DNA of 64,000 nucleotides. Origin: Catellatospora sichuanensis. Its GTDB lineage: Bacteria; Actinomycetota; Actinomycetes; Mycobacteriales; Micromonosporaceae. Below, in pieces: positions 50,654 to 58,812 of the stretch. The notes under the pieces are model-generated. The model was not told the origin of the DNA. It worked only from the letters and a program-made list of their open reading frames with translations, and ran no database searches. The translations under genes and the position numbers were made by a program. The stretch spans positions 1 through 64,000 of the forward strand of contig NZ_VIQO01000046.1 in assembly GCF_007483665.1 (NCBI RefSeq). The letters run 5' to 3'. Position 1 is the stretch's first letter. Every line of letters begins with the position of its first letter.

Positions 50654-51205
50654 TCACCTGGCGCAGAGGACCGCCTGCCGCTGTTTGGTGAGGCGGACGC
50701 TGTCAGCCGCGGCGTTGTCACCGTCGGTGAGGGCATAGCCGGCGCGTTCGTACCGCTTGATGTTGCTCGTGCTGCGGTGGCCGGTGAACAGTTCGTAGTA
50801 CGCGGTTTCCGCGGGGGCCTGCTGTTCGGCGTATGCGAGAAGCCAGGAACCGATGCCGTTGCCGGCCTGGTCGGGAGCCACCATGAGGCGACCGATCAGC
50901 CACCCACTTCCGTGTTCCCGGGCGCGGACCGCTGCCACGAGGCGCCCGTTTCGGCGTACGCACCACTGCTGCCAGGTCGACATCGATTCGCGCAGGTCGT
51001 CGAGTGTCTCCCGGAGCGGCGACAGGTCCAGGGTGTCGTTCGCGATGGCCTCCTGCACCCAGCAGCACCGCTGGAGCACGAGCAGCTCGGCCAGGTCGTC
51101 AGGCTGGGCGATGGCCAGCCTGAGCCCTTCGACCGGCCCGGACGTGCCGGTGGGAGCAGTGTCGGGTTCTGTGTGCAGGGACGCGTTCGATGCATTTGAT
51201 GACAT
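50654..51205 (-). CDS. GNAT-family N-acetyltransferase
   Basis: A 183-residue acetyltransferase. The GNAT core runs from VEGLRLAIAQPDDLAELLVLQR to the C-terminus, with the acetyl-CoA loop LMVAPDQAGNGIGSWLLAYAE (the Q/RxxGxG/A motif) and YELFTGHRSTSNIKRYERAGY. The substrate is unknown; small-molecule resistance or housekeeping is possible. ATG 51205 faces the MerR remnant divergently, sharing a few overlapping bases with it. It is convergent with the GH54 gene. Confidence 0.85.
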   Translation of the reverse strand: MSSNASNASLHTEPDTAPTGTSGPVEGLRLAIAQPDDLAELLVLQRCCWVQEAIANDTLDLSPLRETLDDLRESMSTWQQWCVRRNGRLVAAVRAREHGSGWLIGRLMVAPDQAGNGIGSWLLAYAEQQAPAETAYYELFTGHRSTSNIKRYERAGYALTDGDNAAADSVRLTKQRQAVLCAR

Positions 51206-51230
51206 GTCACCGATCCTATGCGACGATATG

Positions 51231-51264
51231 CGGCCGCCGCCAGGCGTCCCGCTACCTCAAGCCA
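51231..51264 (+). repeat. Dispersed repeat, copy B
   Basis: Near-copy of 48617-48652 and directly abutting the first codon with MerR similarity at 51265, so it marks a probable rearrangement joint. Confidence 0.6.
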
Positions 51265-51375
51265 CTGGCCGAGGCGGCGGGGGAGAACCTGCAGACACTG
51301 CGCCACTACGAACGCCGTGGCCTGTTGGCAGAATTGGCCCGCAGCCCCGGCGGGCACCGCCTCTACCCGGCCGAG
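51265..51375 (+). pseudogene. MerR-family regulator remnant
   Basis: Thirty-seven codons encode an unmistakable MerR helix-turn-helix segment (LAEAAGENLQTLRHYERRGLL, SPGGHRLYP). The usual N-terminal strand is replaced by unrelated sequence and the reading frame continues into unrelated codons and stops at 51450, so no effector domain remains. It is a broken gene between the GNAT and beta-lactamase genes. Confidence 0.75.
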
Positions 51376-51430
51376 ATCGTGTTCGTCGGATGGAGCACCA
51401 CATGGGGCTTCGGTGTCGCTGCGATGCCGC

Positions 51431-52324
51431 TCAGGGCCGGAGCGCGGTGATGGCGGCTGCCGCGGCCTGTGCGATGAGCGCGTCGTCGTACTTGGCGTCC
51501 TGCTCATCGTGGCTGGACAGGATGGCCAGGACGATGGGGGCGCCGTCGGTGGGCCAGATGACGGCGATGTCGTTGCGGGTGCCGTAGGCGGCGGCTCCGG
51601 TCTTGTCGCCGACCTGCCATCCTGCGGGGACGCCGGCTCGGATGAGCTTGGCGCCGGTGGTGTTGCCGCGCAGCCAGTCGTTGAGCACGGTGCGGTCGTC
51701 GTCGGCCAGGCCGTCGCCGAGGGTGTATGCGCGCAGATCGTCGACCAGGGCGCGGGGCGTGCTGGTGTCGCGGGTGTCACCGGGGGTGGCCTGGTTGAGT
51801 TCGGGCTCGCGGCGGGCGACGTCGGTGGTCTGGTCGCCGAGGCCGCGCAACGCCTTCTCGAAGCCGTCAGGGCCGCCGAGGTGGTCCAGCAGCAGGTTGC
51901 CGGCGGTGTTGTCGCTGTAACGCACGGCGGCATCGGCCAGGTCGCGCAGGCTCATGCCGGTCTGGACGTGCTTCTCGGTGACAGGGGAGTAGGTCACCAG
52001 GTCGGCATCGGTGTAATGGACGACGCGATCGAGCTGCTCAGCGGTGGTGGTGTCCAGGACCGCGGCGGCCGCGAGGGCCTTGAAGGTGGAGGCGTAGGCG
52101 AAGCGCTCGTCGGCGCGGTGTTCGACGGTGCGGCCGGTGCCGGTGTCGATCGCGTACACCCCCAGCCTGGCGTCGAACCGGGTCTCGAGGTCCGCGAATG
52201 CGGTGGCGGCCGAGGGCGCCGCAGCGCTGGGCGTCGGGGTGGCGGGGGTGTTGCTCGCGCAACCGCTGAGGACGAGGCAGGTGAGCGTGGCGGCCACAGC
52301 GGCCCGCCGCACAGAGATGATCAT
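51431..52324 (-). CDS. bla: Class A beta-lactamase, lipoprotein type
   Basis: A 297-residue serine beta-lactamase. A lipobox (LVLSGC, Cys22) predicts outer-face membrane anchoring. All class A motifs are intact: S79-T-F-K82, S137-D-N, E173-P-E-L-N and K241-T-G. It hydrolyses penicillins and possibly some cephalosporins. ATG 52324 has AGGAAAGGCACCC upstream. It is divergent from a LysR gene that is itself coupled to a PBP-like protein, the gene order known for inducible beta-lactamase in Streptomyces cacaoi. Confidence 0.93.
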   Translation of the reverse strand: MIISVRRAAVAATLTCLVLSGCASNTPATPTPSAAAPSAATAFADLETRFDARLGVYAIDTGTGRTVEHRADERFAYASTFKALAAAAVLDTTTAEQLDRVVHYTDADLVTYSPVTEKHVQTGMSLRDLADAAVRYSDNTAGNLLLDHLGGPDGFEKALRGLGDQTTDVARREPELNQATPGDTRDTSTPRALVDDLRAYTLGDGLADDDRTVLNDWLRGNTTGAKLIRAGVPAGWQVGDKTGAAAYGTRNDIAVIWPTDGAPIVLAILSSHDEQDAKYDDALIAQAAAAAITALRP

Positions 52325-52475
52325 GTGGGTGCCTTTCCTCGGTACGTGTCCTGCGCCGATCCGGGGTACGCCGGACGCCTAAGCCGCCAGGTTCGGGCGG
52401 CCGACGTCCCCGGATCGACGCGGTGAGCCTCCCACCGCACGTCGAATGCGGGCAAAGACGAAAACGATCGGATCC

Positions 52476-52490
52476 ATGCTGTTGTTGCAT
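52476..52490. promoter_or_regulatory. LysR-type T-N11-A box
   Basis: ATGCTGTTGTTGCAT contains TGC-N7-GCA, a T-N11-A interrupted dyad, between the divergent bla and LysR genes. A -10-like TAGGAT (52490-52495) follows, placing the LysR transcript start near its GTG, so that mRNA may be leaderless. Confidence 0.5.
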
Positions 52491-52501
52491 AGGATGATGG
52501 T

Positions 52502-53398
52502 GTGGATCTTGTAGCGGCCTGCCGTGCCTTCCTGGCGGTGAGCGGGCAGGGCAGCTTCACCGCGGGTGCGGCGATGGCGCGGATCCCGCAGTCGGTGGCC
52601 AGCAGGCGCGTCGCCGCGCTGGAGGAGCACCTGGGCGGTCGGGTGTTCGCGCGCTCGTCGCGGACGGTGCGGTTGACGCCGTTCGGGCGCGACATGCTGC
52701 CATGGGCCAGGCGGGTGGTCGACGCGGCCGACGCGATGGCGCTGGACGCGGCACGGGCCAGGCTGCGCCCGATGCGCCTGGCCGTGCCGGCGGTGTGCAG
52801 CACGCTCGCGCTCGCCAGGCTCGCCGCGGCGGGTCGCGACGAGCAGGTGCACCTGGATCTGCTCGCGGCGGGTCCGGTCGAGCGGGCGGAGCTGGTGCGG
52901 GCCGAGCAGGTCGGTGCGGCGCTGGTGGCCGTCCCGCCCGGCGGCGCCGCGTGGCAGGTGCCCGTCGGGGTGGCCATGGTCGCCGAGCCGAGCCGGTCGG
53001 CCGTGCACGTGGAGTCGCTGCGCGCCGGTAGGGTCGCGCGCGCCACGCGTCGGCGGCGGATCTGGGTGCAGCCAGAGGACGACGTGGCGCACGTGCGCGA
53101 CGAGCTGACGCGCCTGGGCGCGGCGGTCGGGCTGCAGCCGGCACAGGTTGCGACCGCGGCATCGCTGGTGGCCGCGGCGTCAGAGGTATTGAGCTCCGAC
53201 GATCTGCTGGCGTGTTCGCGTACGCAGTCGGCGGAGCTGGGTCTGCACTGGCGGCCGATCGGCGAGATCGACCTGCGCCGCGGCTACGACCTTGCGGCAG
53301 GCAGCCGCGAGGACGCCGCGGCGGTGGGGCAGCTGCTGGAGGCCGAGATCGGTCGTTGCCTTGGTGTTGCCGACGGGCAGGGCAGGGGGCGGTCGTGA
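52502..53398 (+). CDS. LysR-family activator of beta-lactamase (BlaA-like)
   Basis: A 298-residue LysR regulator. The N-terminal winged helix (1-60) has ACRAFLAVSGQGSFTAGAAMARIPQSVASRRVAALEEHLG and RVFARSSRTVRLTPFG; an Ala/Arg-rich effector domain follows. The gene is divergent from bla, and its TGA overlaps the GTG of the PBP-like gene. In S. cacaoi the equivalent BlaA activates blaL. The GTG at 52502 lies 6 bases after a -10-like hexamer, without a ribosome site. Confidence 0.85.
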   Translation: MDLVAACRAFLAVSGQGSFTAGAAMARIPQSVASRRVAALEEHLGGRVFARSSRTVRLTPFGRDMLPWARRVVDAADAMALDAARARLRPMRLAVPAVCSTLALARLAAAGRDEQVHLDLLAAGPVERAELVRAEQVGAALVAVPPGGAAWQVPVGVAMVAEPSRSAVHVESLRAGRVARATRRRRIWVQPEDDVAHVRDELTRLGAAVGLQPAQVATAASLVAAASEVLSSDDLLACSRTQSAELGLHWRPIGEIDLRRGYDLAAGSREDAAAVGQLLEAEIGRCLGVADGQGRGRS

Positions 53399-54306
53399 AC
53401 GACGCCGCGGTCGTGGCAGAAGCCCGAGCAGCCCTGCACGATGCGGGCTTGCGAGGTTCGTTCCTGGTGCGGGACCTGGACTCCGGGCAGGAGCTGGGCA
53501 TCGAAGCGGACGTGGAGTGGCCGGTCGCGTCACTGGTGAAGGTGCCCATCGCGGTCGCGACGCTGGAGCGCGCCGCGCGCGGCGAGATCGACCCGGCCGC
53601 GCCGGTCACCGTCCAGCCTGGACGGGTGAGCACACCAGGCCCGACGGGGCTGAGCAGGTTTCGGCACCCGGCGACGATCGCCGTCGAGGACCTGGCGTAC
53701 CTGGCCGTGGCGGTGAGCGACAGCACCGCCGCCGACGCGCTGCTGGCGCTCACCCCGCCCGAGCAGGTCACCGCCGAGCTGCGCAGGCTGGGTCTGGTCG
53801 GCATCAGCGTGCGCTACCTGATGCGTGAACTGACCCGCACCCCCGCCGAACTTCTCGACCGGGGCCAGGCGCACGTCGCGCACTCGCTGGCCATCGCCGG
53901 TGCCACGCCGACCGGCGGTCACGCGGTGGCGCAACTGGACGTCGCCCGCGCCAACACCGGCTCGGCGCGCGCGTTCGTCGACCTGCTGCACGCGCTGTGG
54001 CGGCCCTCGACCGTGCACACCGCGGTCGCTGAGCGGGTACGGGAGCTGATGGGTGCCAGCGTGATGCGCCACCGTCTGGCGCCGGACTTCAGCTCGGACG
54101 CCTCGGTGTGGTCGTCGAAGACGGGCAGCCTGCTCAATCTGCGCCACGAGATCGGCGTCGTCGAGCACGCCGACGGTCAGACCTTCGCCGTCGCGGCGCT
54201 CACCGAGTCCAGCGTCGCGGCCGCGGTGCAGCCCGAAGCCGAGGCGCTCATGGCGCACGTCGCCAGGATGCTGCGCGACCAGCTACGCCGCTTCGACCGG
54301 TTATGA
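53395..54306 (+). CDS. PBP/beta-lactamase-like serine protein (BlaB-like)
   Basis: A 303-residue soluble protein of the serine beta-lactamase fold. Motifs are S46-L-V-K49, SDS (in VAVSDSTAADALL) and KTGS, but no class A Glu166-type loop is obvious and there is no signal peptide. In S. cacaoi the cytosolic BlaB, cotranscribed with the LysR gene, is needed for beta-lactamase induction, so a sensor or modulator role is inferred. GTG 53395 overlaps the LysR stop as GTGA. Confidence 0.8.
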   Translation: MNDAAVVAEARAALHDAGLRGSFLVRDLDSGQELGIEADVEWPVASLVKVPIAVATLERAARGEIDPAAPVTVQPGRVSTPGPTGLSRFRHPATIAVEDLAYLAVAVSDSTAADALLALTPPEQVTAELRRLGLVGISVRYLMRELTRTPAELLDRGQAHVAHSLAIAGATPTGGHAVAQLDVARANTGSARAFVDLLHALWRPSTVHTAVAERVRELMGASVMRHRLAPDFSSDASVWSSKTGSLLNLRHEIGVVEHADGQTFAVAALTESSVAAAVQPEAEALMAHVARMLRDQLRRFDRL

Positions 54307-54437
54307 CCGTGCCTTGCACGAGCGCGAAACTCCTGCAGGCCGCTTGATCCACCCGCGCGGATACCACCACCCCTCGGCGACGCCGAGCAGCGCGAGCGCG
54401 ATCTGGATTGCGCCGCCGAGGATCAACGGGGCGTGCG

Positions 54438-54476
54438 CATCGGGCCCCGGGGAGGTCGCGTTCCCGGGGCCCGATG
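54438..54476. terminator. Bidirectional terminator between blaB-like and protease genes
   Basis: A perfect 14-bp stem (54438-54451 with 54463-54476) with an 11-base loop lies between convergent genes. Confidence 0.75.
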
Positions 54477-54482
54477 TCGCGC

Positions 54483-57400
54483 TCACCGCAGGCCGTACGC
54501 CCGGATGATCTCCTGCTTGATGCTGTAGTCGGTGTCCATCTCGGCGCTCGCGCGGACGGAGATGAAGCCGCCCTTGCCGGCGGGCTTGAGGGTGCCCTTC
54601 CACCAGCCGTCGTCGTTCTTGGTCAGGGTGACCTTCGCCCACGTGGCGCCGTCGTCGTACGAGACGTCGAGGGTGACCGTGGTGACCTTGCCGGGCAGCG
54701 TGCCGCCGTGGGACGGCACCGACCGGACCTCGATCCGCGCCGGCGCACCTGCCTTGACGTCACCGTGCAGGTCGGACTCCAGCCGGTAGTCCAGCTGCAT
54801 CACCGAGAACGGCTCGCGGTAATCGGAGTCGACGGTGTCGGACATGAACGTCCACTCGGTGTGGGTGCGGGTCGACAGGCGGAAGACGTCGGCGTCGCGT
54901 TCCGCGTCGAGGACGACGCGGTAGGGCAGGTTGCCCGCGGGCACCCGCTGCCACTGCACGTCCGCACCCCACACGTTGTCCCTGAGCAGCGTGTCGCCCT
55001 GGAACAGCTGCAGGTGGGTCGGGCTCTGACCCCACGGCAGGTTGCCGCCCTGCTGCATGACATCGCTGTAGGAGCTCCAGGTCTGCACGTTCCAGGTCAG
55101 GTAGTCCCGCGCCCGCGAGGTGCGCACGCCGAACGTCTCGCTGAACGCCGGGCGGATCGCCGGGGCGAACCAGTCGACGCGTGTCGTGCTGCCGCTGCCG
55201 AACGTGTTGAAGCCGGACGTGACCGACCACGGCAGCGTGCCGGTGATGTTCTGCGTGTGCGACTCGACCCAGACCTGGCCGGGGGTGACCCACTCGGTTC
55301 TGGTGCCCGGATGCCATTCGCGCTCCAGGAAACCGAGGGAGGGGCTCAGTGTGACGTCGAAACGGTAGCCGCCACCGATGCTCGGGGCCGCGGCGTTGTA
55401 GTGCCGCGCCTCGATCTTGGCCAGGTCGCCGTGGCTCGGCGTGTAGACCAGGGGCCGGTCCGGCACCTGGCCGGGGTAGTCGCGGGTCAGGTCGTACACG
55501 AAACTCGTGTACTCGGTGCGCTTGGCGGTCAGCGTGAAGATGCCCAGCTTCGCCAGGGCGATGAGGACCTTGCCGGCGTCGCGGTGCACGGTGGCCACCG
55601 GGATCGGCGACTCACCGACGTGCTCGAGCAGGCCGCCGACCCCGTCGTTGACCACGATCAGGGCCTTGGCGCCGGCGGCGGCCGCGGCCGCGGTGCGCTC
55701 GGCCGGTGCTACCTCGTCGCTGCGCTCGATGACGACGATCCGGCCCCGGGCGTCGACCTTCTTGTAGTCGGCTGCGGCGCCCTTGCCCGCGTAGACCGCC
55801 CGGGCTGAGTCCGTGCCGCTGGCGGTCACGCTGCCGGATTGAACGATGGTATCGAAACGCAGCAGGCCGCCGAGCGCGCTCAGGCCGAGCAGGGGCTCGC
55901 CCTTACGCCAGCGGGTGGTCAGGGTGAACCGGTTCTGCGTCGTCGCCTCGGTCGGCGAGACGTACAGGTCGTCGTAGGCGGTCGGGATCTGGTAGGCGTT
56001 GCGCAGTTCCATGCCGAGGCTGTCGACGATGCTCAGGTCGACCTTGCGCTGGCGGTCCTCGGCGCGCTGGGGCGCCCGCGTGTCCAGCAGCCGCGCCTTG
56101 CCGGCGTCCAGCACGATCTCGGCGGAGGTGTCCAGGACCGTCTCGGGGTCGACCAGGGTGGCCAGACCCGAGCGGTCGGGCTTCTCGCCGGGAACCTCGA
56201 GGTAGGCGAACGACGCATAGGTGCCGGGGGGCATGCGCAACGTGGCCGAACCGTCGACGTAAACCTGGTACGGCCAGTAGTCGCCGGTCTTGCTGAGCAC
56301 GACCACGCCTGCGGCGGGGCTGCCGTCCTTGCCGAGCAGCTTGATGGTCAGGTCGTAGCGCTCGTCCTCCTTGACCATGCCGACCGAGGTGCGGGTCAGC
56401 GGCCGGCCGGTGGCCGCGTCGGTGCCGACCACGTAACCGGTGTGGCGGCCGGAGGCGGCGGTCCGCGGGTCACCGGTCACCGGGACCGCGGCGGTGCCGC
56501 CGGCCGGGACGGTCACCGTTGACGCGCCCAGCGTGAACGGGCCGCCCGTGTTGGTCAGCGCCAGGTTCAGCGTCACGTCGGCCGCGCCGTGGTTGGTGAA
56601 GGTCAGATCCTTCATCACGGCGACGTCACCTGGCTCGTGCGGCCAGTTGTAGTTGCCGAAGAACAGCGAGCCGGTGCCGTCGACCGTGGTGCGCACGGCG
56701 GCGGCGACATCAAGGCGCCCGGTGCCCACCTCGTACGGCGAGTACCGGTCCGCCAGACCCTTCGACGTGCTCATCAGATGCTGCTTGAGCTGCGCACCGG
56801 TCCAGTCCGGGTGCTGCTGAGCCACGATCGCCGCGGCACCCGCCACATGCGGGGTCGCCATCGACGTGCCACTGATGGTCCGGTACAGACCCTCACCGCC
56901 GTCGGTCATCTCCTGCGACCGCGCCGCCGTGATGTCCACCCCCGGCGCAGCGATGTCCGGCTTCATCCCACCCGAGTAGGCCAGCGGACCCGTGCTCGAG
57001 AAGTACGCCAGGTTGTCCTGCTTGTCCGTCGCCGCCACCGTCAATGCCGACGCCGCCGCACCCGGAGTCGAGATCGTCTCCGGACCTCCGTTACCCGCCG
57101 CGATCACGAACAGCGTCCCGTACTGCGCCGACAACGTATCCACCGTCTGCGACATCGGGTCACTGCCGTCCGAGGGCACCGAGTCGCCGAGGCTCATGTT
57201 GACGATGTCCGCGCCGGACTCCGCGGCCCACTGCATCCCCGCGATGATCCAGGAGTCCTGGCCGTAGCCCTCCGGACCGCCGAGCACCTTACCCACGATC
57301 AGGTCGGCGTCGGGGGCGACACCCTTGAGCTCACCGCCGGACGCCGATCCGGTGCCGACGATGGTGCCCGCCACGTGCGTGCCGTGACCGTTGACATCGG

Positions 57401-58241
57401 TGACCGCCTCACCCGGCACGAAACTGGCGGTGCCGTCGATCTGGTCCTTGAGATCCGGGTGGTTGACGTCGACCCCGGTGTCGAGCACTGCGACCTTCAC
57501 GCCCCTGCCGGTGAAACCGGCGGCCCACGCCTCGGGCGCGCCGACCAGCGGCACGCTCTCCTTCAGGTTGACCTTCACCCGCCCGTCGAGCCACAGCTTG
57601 GCCACACCCCCGCCCAGCGTCGCGCTGCCCTGGACCGCCACGGACCCCGGCGCGGCCGAGGAGGACGCGGCCGAGGGTGGCGCGATCGTGCTCCAGAAGG
57701 TGCGGGCCTGCTTCTTCTCCGCGCTCAGCGCCGCACCGCCGATACCGGCCAGCCTGCGCACCAGCCTGCTGCCACGCGGCGCCTTCGGCTCCACCGCCGC
57801 CCGCGACTTCGCCGGGGTGTACGTCGCGATCAGCGGCACCCCACCGGACTTCGCATCGTCGTAACCCATCTCGATCAGATCGGTTACGTTGAACAGCTCC
57901 CGGTCGAGCCGGTCCGCGGCGAGCAGACCCGCCGCCTCGTCCGGGATGACGTAGACGTCACCCTTGATCTGCTGGAGCCGCACTCCGCCGACGGCGTCGT
58001 CCGGCCGGTCGACATCGGCGGTCTGCTTGCCGTCGGCCATCGTGGTGACCGTGACGACATCGCCGGTGACCAGCGTGACCTTATGGGTCGCGGTGGCTTT
58101 CGCGGGCACGGCGGGACTGCTCGCCACGGCATGTGCGGGCGCCTGGACGACGGCGATGCTCGCCGCCAGCAGCGGCACCACGCCGGCCATCGAGATCAGC
58201 CGCCCGCGCCGGAAGGATGAACCTTGTGAGGGGAAGATCAT
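54483..58241 (-). CDS. Giant secreted S8 subtilisin-like protease with PA domain
   Basis: A 1252-residue exported serine protease. The signal peptide is about 1-38, followed by a propeptide region (THKVTLVTGDVVTV). The S8 triad is complete: Asp near 252 (VAVLDTGVDVNHPDL), His near 290 (DVNGHGTHVAGTI) and Ser near 457 (ISGTSMATPHVAGAAA), with the oxyanion Asn in IAAGNGGP. Behind it lie a fibronectin-like region and a PA-like insertion (GRIVVIERSDEVAP, AAGAKALIVVNDG), then about 350 residues of beta domains. ATG 58241 lacks a ribosome site; TAGACC lies 6 bases before it, so a leaderless mRNA is possible. It is divergent from a similar protease. Confidence 0.9.
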   Translation of the reverse strand: MIFPSQGSSFRRGRLISMAGVVPLLAASIAVVQAPAHAVASSPAVPAKATATHKVTLVTGDVVTVTTMADGKQTADVDRPDDAVGGVRLQQIKGDVYVIPDEAAGLLAADRLDRELFNVTDLIEMGYDDAKSGGVPLIATYTPAKSRAAVEPKAPRGSRLVRRLAGIGGAALSAEKKQARTFWSTIAPPSAASSSAAPGSVAVQGSATLGGGVAKLWLDGRVKVNLKESVPLVGAPEAWAAGFTGRGVKVAVLDTGVDVNHPDLKDQIDGTASFVPGEAVTDVNGHGTHVAGTIVGTGSASGGELKGVAPDADLIVGKVLGGPEGYGQDSWIIAGMQWAAESGADIVNMSLGDSVPSDGSDPMSQTVDTLSAQYGTLFVIAAGNGGPETISTPGAAASALTVAATDKQDNLAYFSSTGPLAYSGGMKPDIAAPGVDITAARSQEMTDGGEGLYRTISGTSMATPHVAGAAAIVAQQHPDWTGAQLKQHLMSTSKGLADRYSPYEVGTGRLDVAAAVRTTVDGTGSLFFGNYNWPHEPGDVAVMKDLTFTNHGAADVTLNLALTNTGGPFTLGASTVTVPAGGTAAVPVTGDPRTAASGRHTGYVVGTDAATGRPLTRTSVGMVKEDERYDLTIKLLGKDGSPAAGVVVLSKTGDYWPYQVYVDGSATLRMPPGTYASFAYLEVPGEKPDRSGLATLVDPETVLDTSAEIVLDAGKARLLDTRAPQRAEDRQRKVDLSIVDSLGMELRNAYQIPTAYDDLYVSPTEATTQNRFTLTTRWRKGEPLLGLSALGGLLRFDTIVQSGSVTASGTDSARAVYAGKGAAADYKKVDARGRIVVIERSDEVAPAERTAAAAAAGAKALIVVNDGVGGLLEHVGESPIPVATVHRDAGKVLIALAKLGIFTLTAKRTEYTSFVYDLTRDYPGQVPDRPLVYTPSHGDLAKIEARHYNAAAPSIGGGYRFDVTLSPSLGFLEREWHPGTRTEWVTPGQVWVESHTQNITGTLPWSVTSGFNTFGSGSTTRVDWFAPAIRPAFSETFGVRTSRARDYLTWNVQTWSSYSDVMQQGGNLPWGQSPTHLQLFQGDTLLRDNVWGADVQWQRVPAGNLPYRVVLDAERDADVFRLSTRTHTEWTFMSDTVDSDYREPFSVMQLDYRLESDLHGDVKAGAPARIEVRSVPSHGGTLPGKVTTVTLDVSYDDGATWAKVTLTKNDDGWWKGTLKPAGKGGFISVRASAEMDTDYSIKQEIIRAYGLR

Positions 58242-58812
58242 GAATAGGGTCTACCGGGCCGTGGCGCGCATGGTGAATAGTTGATGTTGGCGGGGTCGTG
58301 CCATGGCTGGATTCCGCCAACGACGCGGGCCGACCGCCTCAACCTGGACCTGGTGCACACGCTGGATGAGACGCCGCCGGGCTGGACCGGCGAGACCGGC
58401 CGCATCACCGTCGACATGCTGCGCCGCCACCTGCCAACCGGCCACCATGGCTCGTCTGACACGGCGCGGGACCCGGCCGGGGCATGGCGTTGGCACCGGT
58501 CGTCCTCGGCGGCATCCACATCGTCCTCGCGGTCGGCGGCCCGCGCCGGCGCACACTGCACCACCTCGAGGACGTCTTGCATGACGCCGTTCCGGGAGCT
58601 GTCGTCATCTGGGACAGGGACACGCTGCAGCGGGAGGCCGACACCCGCCGCGGAGAGCCCACCGGCCATGACACCCCGGCCGGTCGCGTCGGCGTGAGTG
58701 ACATTGGCGGGCTTCCGCCATGGCGCAGGCCCGCCCCCGTCGGGTGTAGATCATCATCGGTGCCTGTGGCACCTTGGGGCGGCCCATCGGCGACTCCATA
58801 CAAAGGAGACCA
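58242..58812. other. Intergenic region between divergent proteases holding a gene remnant
   Basis: Apart from the oxidoreductase fragment at 58326-58436 I see no functional gene. It must carry both protease promoters. Confidence 0.5.
58326..58436 (+). pseudogene. Fragment of a ferredoxin/flavodoxin-reductase-type NAD-binding domain
   Basis: About 37 codons read RADRLNLDLVHTLDETPP followed by GWTGETGRITVDMLRRHLP, a pattern typical of oxidoreductase NAD-binding domains between the pyridine-binding strand and the following helix. Both ends run into unrelated sequence, so it is a decayed fragment. Confidence 0.6.
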
